Source: Roseovarius salinarum
GTDB lineage: Bacteria > Pseudomonadota > Alphaproteobacteria > Rhodobacterales > Rhodobacteraceae
DNA: 64,000 bases
Assembly (NCBI RefSeq): GCF_002834145.1
Contig: NZ_PHNT01000001.1
Coordinates: 371,324 to 435,323, forward strand
Direction of reading: 5' to 3'
Position numbers and translations under genes: made by a program. A model generated the notes under the pieces. It had not been told where the DNA came from, did no database searches, and saw nothing but the letters and a program-made list of their open reading frames with translations. This document shows positions 16,239-24,355 of the stretch, piece after piece. Each line of letters starts with the position of its first letter. Position 1 is the first letter of the stretch.

Positions 16239-17285
16239 CTAGACCGCTTCGTTGAGCATCGCGTCTTCGACCGTCTGATCCGCGACGCGCGCCGGGCTGG
16301 AGCCTGCGGCCTCGGCGCGGTCGAGGATGCGCTGCATCGTCGTCTCGAGCGCGGTCAGTTTCTCGCGCACCCAGATCTCGCGGTCCTCGATTTGCAGGAT
16401 TTCGGTGGCGGCGTTGATGATGCCCCCCGCGTTGGCGACATAGTCGGGCAGGTAGAGGATGCCGCGCGAGGCGAGCGCGTCAGCATCCCCGAGGGTATCG
16501 AGCTGGTTGTTGGCCGCACCCGCGACCAGCGCGGCGCGGATTCCGGGGACGGTACGGGCATTCAGGATGCCGCCGATGGCGCAAGGGGCGAAGATATCGG
16601 CGGCGGCCGCGTGTATGTCCTCAGGCGCGGCGGTTTCCGCCGAGAAGTCCTGTTGTGCGGCCGCCAGCCGCACGGTGTCGGTGTCTGCGACTGTCAGGCG
16701 CGCGCCCGCGTCGTGCAGCAGCCGGCACAGGTGCCAGCCGACGTGCCCCAGCCCCTGCACGGCGACGTGCCTGCCGGCAAGATCATCGTTGCCCAGCCTG
16801 TGGCGCGCGCCGATGCGCATCGCGCCCAGGACGCCCCGCGCCGTGATCGGCGACGGGTCGCCACTGGCGTGCGCGCCGCGGTCGAGGCCCGCGACGAACC
16901 TGCTTTCCTGGGCGATCTCGGCCATGTCGTCGGGTGTCATGCCCATGTCCTCGGCCGTCCAGTAGCGGCCCTCGAGCGCATCGACGGCGCGGCCGAAGGC
17001 GCGCAGCATCGCCGATGTCTTGTCGCTGGCGGGGTCGCCCATGATCACGGCCTTGCCGCCCCCCAATGGCAGGCCGGCGGCGGCGTTCTTGTAGCTCATG
17101 CCGCGCGACAGGTTGAGCACATCGTCCAGCGCGGCGCCGTCGCCGGAATAGCGGCGCATTCGCAGGCCGCCGGCAGCCGGCCCGAGGTGCGTGGAATGCA
17201 GCGCGATAAAGCCGCGCAGGCCGGTCGGTGCGTCCTCGACACGGTAGACCGCTTCGTGCGTGTCGGATTCGAGTCTGGTAAGCAT
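16239..17285 (-). CDS. leucine dehydrogenase-type amino-acid dehydrogenase
   Basis: The 348-residue product belongs to the Glu/Leu/Phe/Val dehydrogenase family: GPAAGGLRMRRY, GMSYKNAAAGLPLGGGKAVI with the catalytic Lys residues, TAEDMGM, and a Rossmann dinucleotide site VQGLGHVGWHL. Length and motifs fit leucine dehydrogenase (branched-chain amino acid to 2-oxoacid plus ammonia, with NAD) rather than the longer glutamate enzymes. It is divergent from an AsnC/Lrp-type regulator 117 bases away, which probably senses the amino acid substrate. The exact preference among Leu, Val and Phe cannot be read from sequence. Confidence 0.88.
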   Translation of the reverse strand: MLTRLESDTHEAVYRVEDAPTGLRGFIALHSTHLGPAAGGLRMRRYSGDGAALDDVLNLSRGMSYKNAAAGLPLGGGKAVIMGDPASDKTSAMLRAFGRAVDALEGRYWTAEDMGMTPDDMAEIAQESRFVAGLDRGAHASGDPSPITARGVLGAMRIGARHRLGNDDLAGRHVAVQGLGHVGWHLCRLLHDAGARLTVADTDTVRLAAAQQDFSAETAAPEDIHAAAADIFAPCAIGGILNARTVPGIRAALVAGAANNQLDTLGDADALASRGILYLPDYVANAGGIINAATEILQIEDREIWVREKLTALETTMQRILDRAEAAGSSPARVADQTVEDAMLNEAV

Positions 17286-17402
17286 GGGATCTCCTCCTGC
17301 CCGATAGATACGAAGACTCCGGCGCGAAAAAACAGCAAATCACGGTAAAATTCCGGTTACGATTGGCCGAAACCACCAAGGAAAGGCCGGATTTTGGAAA
17401 AA
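17286..17402. promoter_or_regulatory. divergent promoter region with AT-rich, imperfect dyad
   Basis: This 117-base gap separates leucine dehydrogenase from the AsnC/Lrp-type gene and is clearly richer in A/T than the flanks, notably 17325-17364. It holds an imperfect dyad AATC (17338) to GATT (17364) and the pair GTAA/TTAC (17345, 17357), compatible with Lrp-type binding. No single promoter stands out. Confidence 0.4.
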
Positions 17403-17861
17403 ATGGACAGCATAGACCGCCGCATCATCGCGCAACTGCAACGCGACGGCCGACAAAGGCTGTCGGCGCTGTCGCAGGCGGTGGGGCTTTCGCCCACCCC
17501 CTGCGCACGGCGCGTGGCGCGGTTGGAGGACGCCGGCGTGATAGCCGGCTATTCGGCGCGCGTGGACCAGGAAAAGCTGGGACTGCCGCTCAACGTCTTC
17601 ATCTTCGTTGAACTGGAAAAGCAGACGCGCGAGGCCATCGACACCTTCGAGGCCGCGCTGCGGCGGTTCGACGAGGTGATGGAGTGTTACCTGATGACCG
17701 GCACGCGCGATGTGCTGATCCGGGTGGTCGCCGCCGACCTTTCGTCCTTCGACCGGTTCCTCGAGCACGGGCTGATGCAGACGCCCGGCATCCGGTCGAT
17801 GCGGTCGAGCTTCGCGTTGCGCGCGATGATCCGCCGCGACGTGCTGCCCGGGGTGGGCTGA
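17403..17861 (+). CDS. Lrp/AsnC-family transcriptional regulator
   Basis: The 152-residue product starts MDSIDRRIIAQLQRDGRQRLSALSQAVGLSPTPCARRVARLEDAGVI, an AsnC-type winged helix (residues about 1-50), followed by the ligand-binding RAM domain (VMECYLMTGTRDVLIRVVAADLSSFDRFL). Divergent placement beside leucine dehydrogenase suggests local, leucine-responsive control, as known for BkdR/LdhR-type regulators; this is inference from position. ATG 17403 is used; an in-frame TTG nine bases upstream is possible. Confidence 0.93.
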   Translation: MDSIDRRIIAQLQRDGRQRLSALSQAVGLSPTPCARRVARLEDAGVIAGYSARVDQEKLGLPLNVFIFVELEKQTREAIDTFEAALRRFDEVMECYLMTGTRDVLIRVVAADLSSFDRFLEHGLMQTPGIRSMRSSFALRAMIRRDVLPGVG

Positions 17862-17869
17862 GCGCGGCC

Positions 17870-19366
17870 TCAGATCCTCTGGTCGTAGTCGCCCACAGAC
17901 GGTTCGGTGCGGATCACCGTATCGATGTCGGCGAAGATCGCGCGCATCTCGGCCTCCGACTGGCTGCTTTCGCAGACCACGACGAGGTTGGGGGTATTGG
18001 AACTGGCCCGCACCAGCCCCCAACTGCCGTTGTCGAGGATGACACGGGCACCGTTGACGGTGACGACCTCCTTGATCTGGCGGCCCGCGACCGTCTCGCC
18101 GGTCTCGTGCTTGGCGACCAGCTTGGCCACGATGCGGTCGAGAACGTCGTATTTCTCGGTGTCCGCGCAGTAGGGCGACATCGTGGGGGTCGCGAAGGTC
18201 TCGGGCAGGGCGGCGCGCAGGTCCGACATCGCCATGCCGGGATGCCGGTCCATCAGCTTGCAGATCTCCACGGCCACGCGCAGCCCGTCGTCGTAACCGC
18301 GGCCGACCGGTTCGGCCAGGAAATAATGCCCCGATTTCTCGAAGCCCGCGAGCGCGCCCAGTTCCTTGACCCTGCGCTTCATGTGGCTGTGGCCGGTCTT
18401 CCAGTAGTCGGCCTTGGCCCCGTTCGCCACCAGTTCGGGATCGGCGGCGAACAGGCCGGTGGACTTCACGTCGGCCACGAAGGTGGCACCCGGATGCAGC
18501 CGTGACAGGTCGCGGGCAAGGATCACGCCCATCTTGTCGGCAAAGATCTCGTGCCCGGTGTCATCCACCACGCCGCAACGGTCGCCGTCGCCGTCGAAGC
18601 CCAGCGCGAGGTCGGCGCCGCTGGCCTTCAGCGTGGCGGCCATGTCGTGCAGCATCTCCATCGCCTCGGGGTTGGGGTTGTAGGCCGGGAAGGTGTAGTC
18701 AAGCTCGGTGTGGCTTGGCACGACCTCGGCGCCGATGCGTTCGAACATCTCGGGCGCGAAGGCGCCCGCCGTTCCGTTGCCGGTGGCACAGACCACCTTG
18801 AGCGGCCGGGACAGCCGGAAGTCGCCCACCAGGTCGTCAAGGTAGGCGTCGCGCACGCCGTCGACGAATTCGTACGCGCCGCCGGTGCGCGCCTCGCCCT
18901 CGCCGCCCAGGACAATCTCGCGCAGTTCGGCCATTTCGTCGGGGCCGTGCGTGAGCGGGCGGTCGAAGCCCATCTTCACGCCGGTCCAGCCGTTGGGATT
19001 GTGGCTGGCCGTCACCATTGCCACCGCGGGCGCGTCCAGGTGGAACTGTGCGAAATAGGCCATCGGCGAAAGCGCCGGGCCGATGTCGCGCACCCGGATC
19101 CCCGCCTGCATCAGCCCGAGGACCAGCGCGTTCTTGATGGCCAGCGAATAATCCCGGTAATCGTTGCCCACGGCGATCACCGGTTCGATCCCGCGGCGAT
19201 GCATCTGCGTGCCCAGCCCGAGGCCCAGCGCCGTCATCCCCGGCAGGTTGATCTCTCCAGGGTACTGCCAGCGTGCATCGTATTCGCGGAATCCCGTGGG
19301 GGCGATCATCGGGTCGCGCAGGAATTCCCAAGTGTTCGGGGTGACGGTGAAATCGGGGCGCGTCAT
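17870..19366 (-). CDS. phosphomannomutase/phosphoglucomutase
   Basis: The 498-residue product contains all alpha-D-phosphohexomutase motifs: the phosphoserine loop TASHNPNGWTG, the Mg-binding loop GFDGDGDRCG, the sugar-binding loop FEKSGHYF, and a phosphate-binding C-terminal RASSNTPNL. It interconverts mannose-6-P and mannose-1-P (and possibly the glucose pair) for nucleotide-sugar supply. The FxVTPNTWEFLRDPMI start suits the Rhodobacterales ManB/AlgC type. It is the last gene of the kpsT-kpsE-kdsA unit, so its product likely feeds capsule or LPS sugars. Confidence 0.93.
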   Translation of the reverse strand: MTRPDFTVTPNTWEFLRDPMIAPTGFREYDARWQYPGEINLPGMTALGLGLGTQMHRRGIEPVIAVGNDYRDYSLAIKNALVLGLMQAGIRVRDIGPALSPMAYFAQFHLDAPAVAMVTASHNPNGWTGVKMGFDRPLTHGPDEMAELREIVLGGEGEARTGGAYEFVDGVRDAYLDDLVGDFRLSRPLKVVCATGNGTAGAFAPEMFERIGAEVVPSHTELDYTFPAYNPNPEAMEMLHDMAATLKASGADLALGFDGDGDRCGVVDDTGHEIFADKMGVILARDLSRLHPGATFVADVKSTGLFAADPELVANGAKADYWKTGHSHMKRRVKELGALAGFEKSGHYFLAEPVGRGYDDGLRVAVEICKLMDRHPGMAMSDLRAALPETFATPTMSPYCADTEKYDVLDRIVAKLVAKHETGETVAGRQIKEVVTVNGARVILDNGSWGLVRASSNTPNLVVVCESSQSEAEMRAIFADIDTVIRTEPSVGDYDQRI

Positions 19367-19403
19367 CTTGGCCTTTCTGTGAAAAGGTCGGAAAGTTCAA
19401 ATG

Positions 19404-20243
19404 TCATTCGGGCAGGCGAACCGGGTCGGCCTTGGCCAGCCGGTCGAATTGCATCAGGCTTTGCACCAGATCGGCCATGTCCTGCAAGGGGATCATGTTG
19501 GGCCCGTCGCTGGGGGCAGTGTCCGGGTCTTCGTGGGTTTCGATGAACACTCCCGCGATGCCGAGGCTGACGGCCGCGCGGGCCATGACGGGGGCGAATT
19601 CGCGCTGTCCTCCGCTGGATCCGCCGCGGCCGCCGGGTTGTTGCACGGAATGAGTGGCGTCCATCACCACCGGGTAGCCCGAGGCCGCCATCTGGGGCAG
19701 GGCGCGCATGTCGGCGACCAGCGTGTTGTAGCCGAAGCTGGTGCCGCGCTCCGTCAGCAGGATGCGGCCGTTGCCGGTGTCCTCGATCTTGGCCGTGACG
19801 TTGGGCATGTCCCACGGCGCGAGGAACTGCCCCTTCTTGACGTTGACAACCGCCCCGGTGTCACCTGCCGCGCGCAGAAGGTCCGTTTGCCGGCACAGAA
19901 AGGCGGGGATCTGCAGGATGTCTGCCACCGCTGCCACAGGGGCGCATTGCTCTGGCAGATGCACGTCGGTCAGCACCGGCACGCCCAGCGACCGGCGAAG
20001 CGCGCGCAGCATGTCCAGCCCCGCGTCGAGGCCGGGGCCGCGCTTGCCACCGCCCGAGGTGCGGTTGGCCTTGTCGAAGGATGCCTTGAAGACGTATTGC
20101 GCGCCGTGTGCCGCGCAGATCTCCTGCATCCGGCCTGCGATCATCTCGGCGTGCCCGGCCGACTCCAGCTGGCAGGGGCCGGCGATCACGGTCAGCGGCC
20201 GGTCGTTGCCGACCGTGAGCCCGGCGAATTCTATCTGTTTCAT
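19404..20243 (-). CDS. kdsA: 3-deoxy-8-phosphooctulonate (Kdo-8-P) synthase
   Basis: The 279-residue product shows KdsA motifs: IAGPCQLESAGHAEM, FKASFDKANRTS, LTDVHLPEQC, IPAFLCRQTDLL, and DATHSVQQPGG. It condenses phosphoenolpyruvate with arabinose-5-phosphate, the committed step to Kdo for lipid A core and capsule lipid anchors. Cys 24 stands where the E. coli metal-free enzyme has Asn (GGMNVLES versus AGPCQLES), so this is predicted to be the metal-dependent class. It starts one base after the kpsE stop, which indicates tight cotranscription with the capsule export genes. Confidence 0.95.
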   Translation of the reverse strand: MKQIEFAGLTVGNDRPLTVIAGPCQLESAGHAEMIAGRMQEICAAHGAQYVFKASFDKANRTSGGGKRGPGLDAGLDMLRALRRSLGVPVLTDVHLPEQCAPVAAVADILQIPAFLCRQTDLLRAAGDTGAVVNVKKGQFLAPWDMPNVTAKIEDTGNGRILLTERGTSFGYNTLVADMRALPQMAASGYPVVMDATHSVQQPGGRGGSSGGQREFAPVMARAAVSLGIAGVFIETHEDPDTAPSDGPNMIPLQDMADLVQSLMQFDRLAKADPVRLPE

Positions 20244-20244
20244 G

Positions 20245-21954
20245 TCAGGACGACACCTGTTCGCGCAGGATGGAGGCGGTGAGCGAGATCATCAGGTAGA
20301 TGCCCGCAAAGATCAGGAAGGCGAGCACCGTGTTCTCGAAGGCCCGCGGGTAGGACGGGTCCTGCGATGGCACGGGTTTGACGCTCACCGTCAGATACCG
20401 CACCTGCTTGTTTGCCTCGATCTCGCTTTGCCGCTTGTTCTCGAGCGCGGACTGCAGCACCAAGTCGGCCGTGGCGAGGTCCGCCTTGGCCATCTGGATC
20501 TCGGCCGTCTTGGAGGCCAGGGAATCGTCGCCCTCGGTGGCCTCGGTGAGCCGCGCATTCTGCTTGGCCAGCTCTTCCTTCAACACCTCGACCTCGCTGC
20601 GCAGTGCGTCGACCTTGGCCTGGTTCGGGCGGCTGTTGTTGAGCTGAGTGTTGAGCGCGAGCTGCTTTTCCTGCAACTGCATCTCGACGCTGCCGATGAG
20701 CTGCCGGATGTTGGCGATCTCGCCTTCCGGATCGAGCAGCGTCCCCTCCTGCAGCTTGACCAGCCTTTCCTGCGCCTCGCGCCGCTGCTGCTTGGCGTCC
20801 TCGAGGCTTTCCTCGGCGGTCTTGACGGCGTCGCGCCGCTTGCGCTGGCTGAGGTTGTCCACCCGTTCCTCGGCATAGCCGATCAGGGCGCGGGAAAACC
20901 GCGCGCTGACCTCGGGGTCGGCGGTGGCGACCTCCATCCGGATCACGCCCTCGGTCGGGTCATAGCCCAGCGTCACGTATTTCTGGTAAAGGTCGTAGAC
21001 ATCCTCGTTCGTGGCGTCGGGCTCCAGCCGCTGGACCGGGTCGATGTGCGGCTGGCTGAAATGCGCGCGAAAGCCTTCATCCTCGTCGAGGCGCAGCATC
21101 GCGTCTTTCGACTGCAGGTAGGATTGCGTCGCGATCGCGTCCTGTCCGGTGGCGAACTGGCTTGGCAGGAGGCCACCGAGGCCCCCGCTCGAGCCCGACC
21201 CGGCGCCGTCGGCCTGCAGGATCAGGAATTCCGACTTGGTGGAATACATCGGCGTGGCCACGGCATAGAAATAGTAGCCGGCGAGCAGCGTCGGCAGCAG
21301 GACGAAGGCGGCCAGCCGCGTGAACAGAAGCAGCAACTTGCGCTGGCGCCGGCGCGCGATGTCGCGCTGGATCTTGAGGACTTCCTCGCTGCGGCGTTCG
21401 GCCGGGCTCAGTTCCGTCGAGGGCAGGTTGTTTTCCTCGGCCGGCACCGTCTGTGGCAGTTGCGTATCGGTTCGCGTCAGCGCGCGGCTTTCGCCCGACC
21501 CCTCGTCGGTGCCGCCGGCCCGGTCGTTCGTGACGAGTTCCAGGATGTTGCTGCGCGAGAACGGGTCGATGCCGCGCGTGCGCAACAGGCGCACCGCGTC
21601 GAAATCGGACGTCGGGGCCAGCCCGTGTTTCTGCGCCATGCGGCGCGCCATGCGCAGTTGGCGGCCCGTCAGGCCCTCGCGCCGGATCGCGTCGATCTCC
21701 TGTGCGGCCGAATGATGCCCTTGACCCGCCTCGGCCACAGGGCCGGCCTGCGGGGCGCGCGCAGCGTCGCCACCGTTGGGCGGCTGCTGCGCGCGATCCT
21801 GATGGCCCGTGTCATGTGCACCGGATTGCTGCTGGCCGCCGTCCTGCTGGCGGGGCTGTTGTGACGCCTCCTGCCCGGACGCCTGCCCCTGGCCGCCGGT
21901 GGCGGTCGGGCCCCGGCGGATGCGGAACTTTCTAGCCTTGGGTTTCATAGTCAT
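20245..21954 (-). CDS. kpsE: capsule polysaccharide export inner-membrane protein, KpsE/CtrB family
   Basis: The 569-residue product has an unusually long N-terminal cytoplasmic region (about 205 residues) with a Gln-rich part and the segment ALRREGLTGRQLRMARRMAQ-like helix. It then has a membrane segment (about 225-245), a long periplasmic coiled coil (about 360-500), and a second membrane segment near the C-terminus (about 540-560). This is the polysaccharide co-polymerase of ABC-dependent capsule export, linking KpsMT to the outer-membrane KpsD channel. The start overlaps the kpsT 3' end by about 20 bases. Many alphaproteobacterial homologues share the extended N-terminus. Confidence 0.88.
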   Translation of the reverse strand: MTMKPKARKFRIRRGPTATGGQGQASGQEASQQPRQQDGGQQQSGAHDTGHQDRAQQPPNGGDAARAPQAGPVAEAGQGHHSAAQEIDAIRREGLTGRQLRMARRMAQKHGLAPTSDFDAVRLLRTRGIDPFSRSNILELVTNDRAGGTDEGSGESRALTRTDTQLPQTVPAEENNLPSTELSPAERRSEEVLKIQRDIARRRQRKLLLLFTRLAAFVLLPTLLAGYYFYAVATPMYSTKSEFLILQADGAGSGSSGGLGGLLPSQFATGQDAIATQSYLQSKDAMLRLDEDEGFRAHFSQPHIDPVQRLEPDATNEDVYDLYQKYVTLGYDPTEGVIRMEVATADPEVSARFSRALIGYAEERVDNLSQRKRRDAVKTAEESLEDAKQQRREAQERLVKLQEGTLLDPEGEIANIRQLIGSVEMQLQEKQLALNTQLNNSRPNQAKVDALRSEVEVLKEELAKQNARLTEATEGDDSLASKTAEIQMAKADLATADLVLQSALENKRQSEIEANKQVRYLTVSVKPVPSQDPSYPRAFENTVLAFLIFAGIYLMISLTASILREQVSS

Positions 21955-22591
21955 AAAGCTGCTTGGCCTCTTCCAAGGTGTCGAACATGTGGAGCTTGCC
22001 GTCCATGAGAACCGCGGCCTCGCGCGCGAATTTTTCCAGGACGCGCGGCTTGTGCGAAACGATGATCACGGTGGTCGTGCTCAGCCGTTCACGCAGGATC
22101 TCGCCGGCCTTGCGGTTGAACTCCACGTCGGTCGAGCTCGGCATGCCCTCGTCGATCAAGTATATATCAAAATCCAGTGCCAGAAGAAGCGCGAAGGTGA
22201 ACCGCGCCTTCATGCCCGAGGAATAGGTGCCCAGCGGCTGGTCGAAGTATTCGCCGAGATCGCACATCCAGCGGCAGAATGCCTCGACGTAGTCCGGGTC
22301 GAGCCCGTAGAGGCGTGCGATGTAGCGGCTGTTCTCCATCGCGGAGATCTTGCTGACGACGCCGCCCATGAAACCCAGCGGAAAGCTGATGTTGCAGCCG
22401 CGCCGGATCTCGCCCTCGTCCGGTTTCTCCAGGCCCGCCATCATGTTGATGAGCGTCGTCTTGCCCGTCCCGTTGGGGGCCAGCACGCCCATGCTGCGGC
22501 CGAGTTCGACGCGGAAGGACACGCGGTCAAGGATCACCTTGCGCTGCGTGCCGGTCCAGAAGGACTTGCTCACATTGTCGAATTCGAGCAT
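21932..22591 (-). CDS. kpsT: capsule polysaccharide ABC transporter ATP-binding protein
   Basis: The 219-residue product matches KpsT: Walker A as APNGTGKT (residues 38-45; Ala replaces the usual first Gly), the signature YSSGMKAR in place of LSGGQ, Walker B FDIYLIDEG, and the switch His in VSHKP. It powers export of capsular polysaccharide across the inner membrane with the permease KpsM. No kpsM gene is adjacent in this window; the upstream neighbour is an unrelated permease. The start at 22591 (MLEFDNVSKSF) gives the normal family length. Confidence 0.9.
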   Translation of the reverse strand: MLEFDNVSKSFWTGTQRKVILDRVSFRVELGRSMGVLAPNGTGKTTLINMMAGLEKPDEGEIRRGCNISFPLGFMGGVVSKISAMENSRYIARLYGLDPDYVEAFCRWMCDLGEYFDQPLGTYSSGMKARFTFALLLALDFDIYLIDEGMPSSTDVEFNRKAGEILRERLSTTTVIIVSHKPRVLEKFAREAAVLMDGKLHMFDTLEEAKQLYDYETQG

Positions 22592-22695
22592 CGATGGCTC
22601 CGGTTCTGCTCGGCCTTGCCCTCTTGAATACCGGGGCATTCTTTCGGTGGCATCAACCGCGGCCCTTACGGTATGCCGCAATCCTGTCGGAATTT

Positions 22696-22725
22696 AAGAT
22701 ATTTCAGGTCGATATCTTGGCGCAA
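22696..22725 (-). promoter_or_regulatory. candidate promoter for the kpsT operon
   Basis: On the minus strand TTGCGC (22725-22720) and TATCTT (22701-22696) are 18 bases apart, each matching four of six consensus bases, in a locally A/T-rich stretch about 105 bases before kpsT. Confidence 0.35.
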
Positions 22726-22809
22726 CAGCCCAAACCGGCCTCAAGAGACCGGGTTGAGCGTCGATCCGGCTGTTTCTGCAACCATGCGGTGATCGGGATT
22801 TCCATGAAT

Positions 22810-22837
22810 CCCGGCCCATTGGAGGCCAAGGGCCGGG
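22810..22837 (-). terminator. perfect 8-base hairpin after the permease gene
   Basis: CCCGGCCC (22810-22817) and GGGCCGGG (22830-22837) form a perfect stem with a 12-base loop, 16 bases beyond the permease stop on the minus strand. No U run follows, so termination is plausible but not certain. The 261-base gap (22592-22852) otherwise holds only the candidate kpsT promoter. Confidence 0.4.
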
Positions 22838-22852
22838 CCGCTGTTCGCGGAA

Positions 22853-23881
22853 TCATGCCACCGCTTGCCATGCCAGGCCGGCCAGCACGGCACCGATCAC
22901 CGCGAAGCCGATGTAGGCGGCGAAAACGCGCGGTTTGACCAGCGCCCAGACAGCAATCGCGGCGGGAATGCAGCTGACGCCGCCGGCGATGACGAAACTC
23001 ATCGCGGCGCCCTGCGTCATCCCCTGCGCCAGCAGCGCGTCAACCATCGGGACCGCGGCATAGCCGTTGAGGTAGGCCGGCGCGCCCACGACGGCGCCCA
23101 GGATGATCGGCATCGGGCCCGAGCCGCCCAGCACGCCGGCGACCGTGTCGGCGGGGATGTATTCGAGCATCAGCGCCTCGACCACATAAGCCAGCGCCAG
23201 CCATTTCAGCAGGAATACCGCGTTGTCGAGCGCGGTGGCGCGGAAACTGTCGCGCCGCGCCTGTTCCTTCCAGAAGCGCCAGACCGGCTTGCCCTCGAAG
23301 GGTTTCTTCACCCCGCAGCAGCCGCCGACCTGCGGCTTTTCGCGCAGCGGGTCGGTGAAGATGACCGACCCGGCCAGCGCCATGGTCGCGAAGCCTCCGA
23401 ACAGCCCGATGCTTATCGCCGCGGCCGTCTTCGCGATCGCGAAATCCCAGCCCAGCGTGCCAGAGGTTATCAGGAACATCGCGGGATCCATCAGCGGCGA
23501 TGCGAGCCAGAGCGCCATGACCGCGCCCAGCGGCGCGCCGAGCGCCAGCATGGCGGCGATGAACGGGATGATCTCGCACGAGCAGAACGGTGCAAGCCCG
23601 CCGATGAAGGCCGCGAGCACGATCATCCGCGATTGCCGCCCCTCGAAGGCGCGAGCGACGAGCGTCTCGGCACCGGTGGCCTTCATGTAGGCCACGGCAA
23701 GCACCGCGAAGGCGATGAAGGGGGCGGTGTGCCACAGCGCTTCGGTCGCGAAGCTCACGGTCGGGATGAACTGCGCGCGGTCGAGCACCGCGACGCCCGC
23801 AAGTATGGCGACAAGCGCCGCCCATGCCTTGTCGGTTCGCGCCCACAGGCTGCGCGGGACGGGAAGGGCGGTGTCAGTCAT
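22853..23881 (-). CDS. permease of the PF03773 (ArsP/DUF318-type) family
   Basis: The 342-residue product is polytopic, with eight or so membrane segments in two halves separated by a soluble loop. The signature FCSCEIIPF appears in the first half, and APAYLNGYAAVPMVDALL in the second, the paired pattern of the two-fold PF03773 permeases. The loop carries GGCCGVKKPFEGKP. Relatives export organoarsenicals (ArsP) or have no known substrate. It is cotranscribed with an ArsR-type gene whose stop overlaps its start by 8 bases, so metal or metalloid response is likely, but the substrate is unproven. Confidence 0.85.
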   Translation of the reverse strand: MTDTALPVPRSLWARTDKAWAALVAILAGVAVLDRAQFIPTVSFATEALWHTAPFIAFAVLAVAYMKATGAETLVARAFEGRQSRMIVLAAFIGGLAPFCSCEIIPFIAAMLALGAPLGAVMALWLASPLMDPAMFLITSGTLGWDFAIAKTAAAISIGLFGGFATMALAGSVIFTDPLREKPQVGGCCGVKKPFEGKPVWRFWKEQARRDSFRATALDNAVFLLKWLALAYVVEALMLEYIPADTVAGVLGGSGPMPIILGAVVGAPAYLNGYAAVPMVDALLAQGMTQGAAMSFVIAGGVSCIPAAIAVWALVKPRVFAAYIGFAVIGAVLAGLAWQAVA

Positions 23882-24218
23882 GGCTCTTGTCCTCGCAGGG
23901 GGTTGCACTGTCGGCGCAGCATTCGCGCATGAGGAATTCCGACAGCGCGCGCAACTCGTCATAGGCCACCGCCGCACAGATGATCGACCGGCCGTGCCGT
24001 TCCTGGCGGACCAGCCCGGCCTGCGTCAGGATCTTCATGTGATGCGTGAGCGTGGACCCCGTCACGCCTGTTCGACGCCCCAGTTCGCCGATGGTCAGCC
24101 CATCGGGCCCGGCACGCACCAGCGTGCGCAGCACGCCGAGGCGCTGTTCACTGCCCAGCGCGGCGAAGGTCGATGCCGCGATTTCGAGTTCGGGTCCGGG
24201 AATCGCTGTCTCTTTCAT
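23874..24218 (-). CDS. ArsR-family transcriptional regulator
   Basis: The 114-residue product has the ArsR winged-helix pattern (ASTFAALGSEQRLGVLRTLVRAG...TIGELGRRTGVTGSTLTHHMKILTQAGLV). Two Cys (MRECCADS) and another Cys (TPCEDKSHD) lie in the C-terminal tail, possible inducer-binding residues; the canonical CxC near the DNA-binding helix is absent. It overlaps the permease start by 8 bases and so controls its own operon in all likelihood. A 20-base palindrome abuts its start codon. The ligand could be a metal, metalloid or thiol-reactive compound. Confidence 0.9.
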   Translation of the reverse strand: MKETAIPGPELEIAASTFAALGSEQRLGVLRTLVRAGPDGLTIGELGRRTGVTGSTLTHHMKILTQAGLVRQERHGRSIICAAVAYDELRALSEFLMRECCADSATPCEDKSHD

Positions 24219-24238
24219 ATTTCTAGAATTGTAGAAAT
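24219..24238. promoter_or_regulatory. palindromic operator ATTTCTA-N6-TAGAAAT at the ArsR-type gene
   Basis: The arms ATTTCTA (24219-24225) and TAGAAAT (24232-24238) are perfect complements separated by six bases, immediately before the regulator's ATG. A weaker related site, ATTTC-N9-GAAAT, occurs at 24260-24278. The location suits autorepression. Confidence 0.7.
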
Positions 24239-24355
24239 GTCAGCGGGTTTCAAGGGATGATTTCAAGATTATCGAAATATCGGGGGCGAGCATTTCGCGG
24301 CATTTTGGCAGACCGGGCACAGGGCCTAGATTGCGTGCATGACCCGGAGGCGCCA

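Noticed and set aside
22594-22938. Possible 114-codon gene on the plus strand between kpsT and the permease
   Set aside because: It runs into the permease gene on the other strand, lacks a ribosome-binding site, and has no recognisable sequence. The gap is better explained by a promoter and a hairpin.
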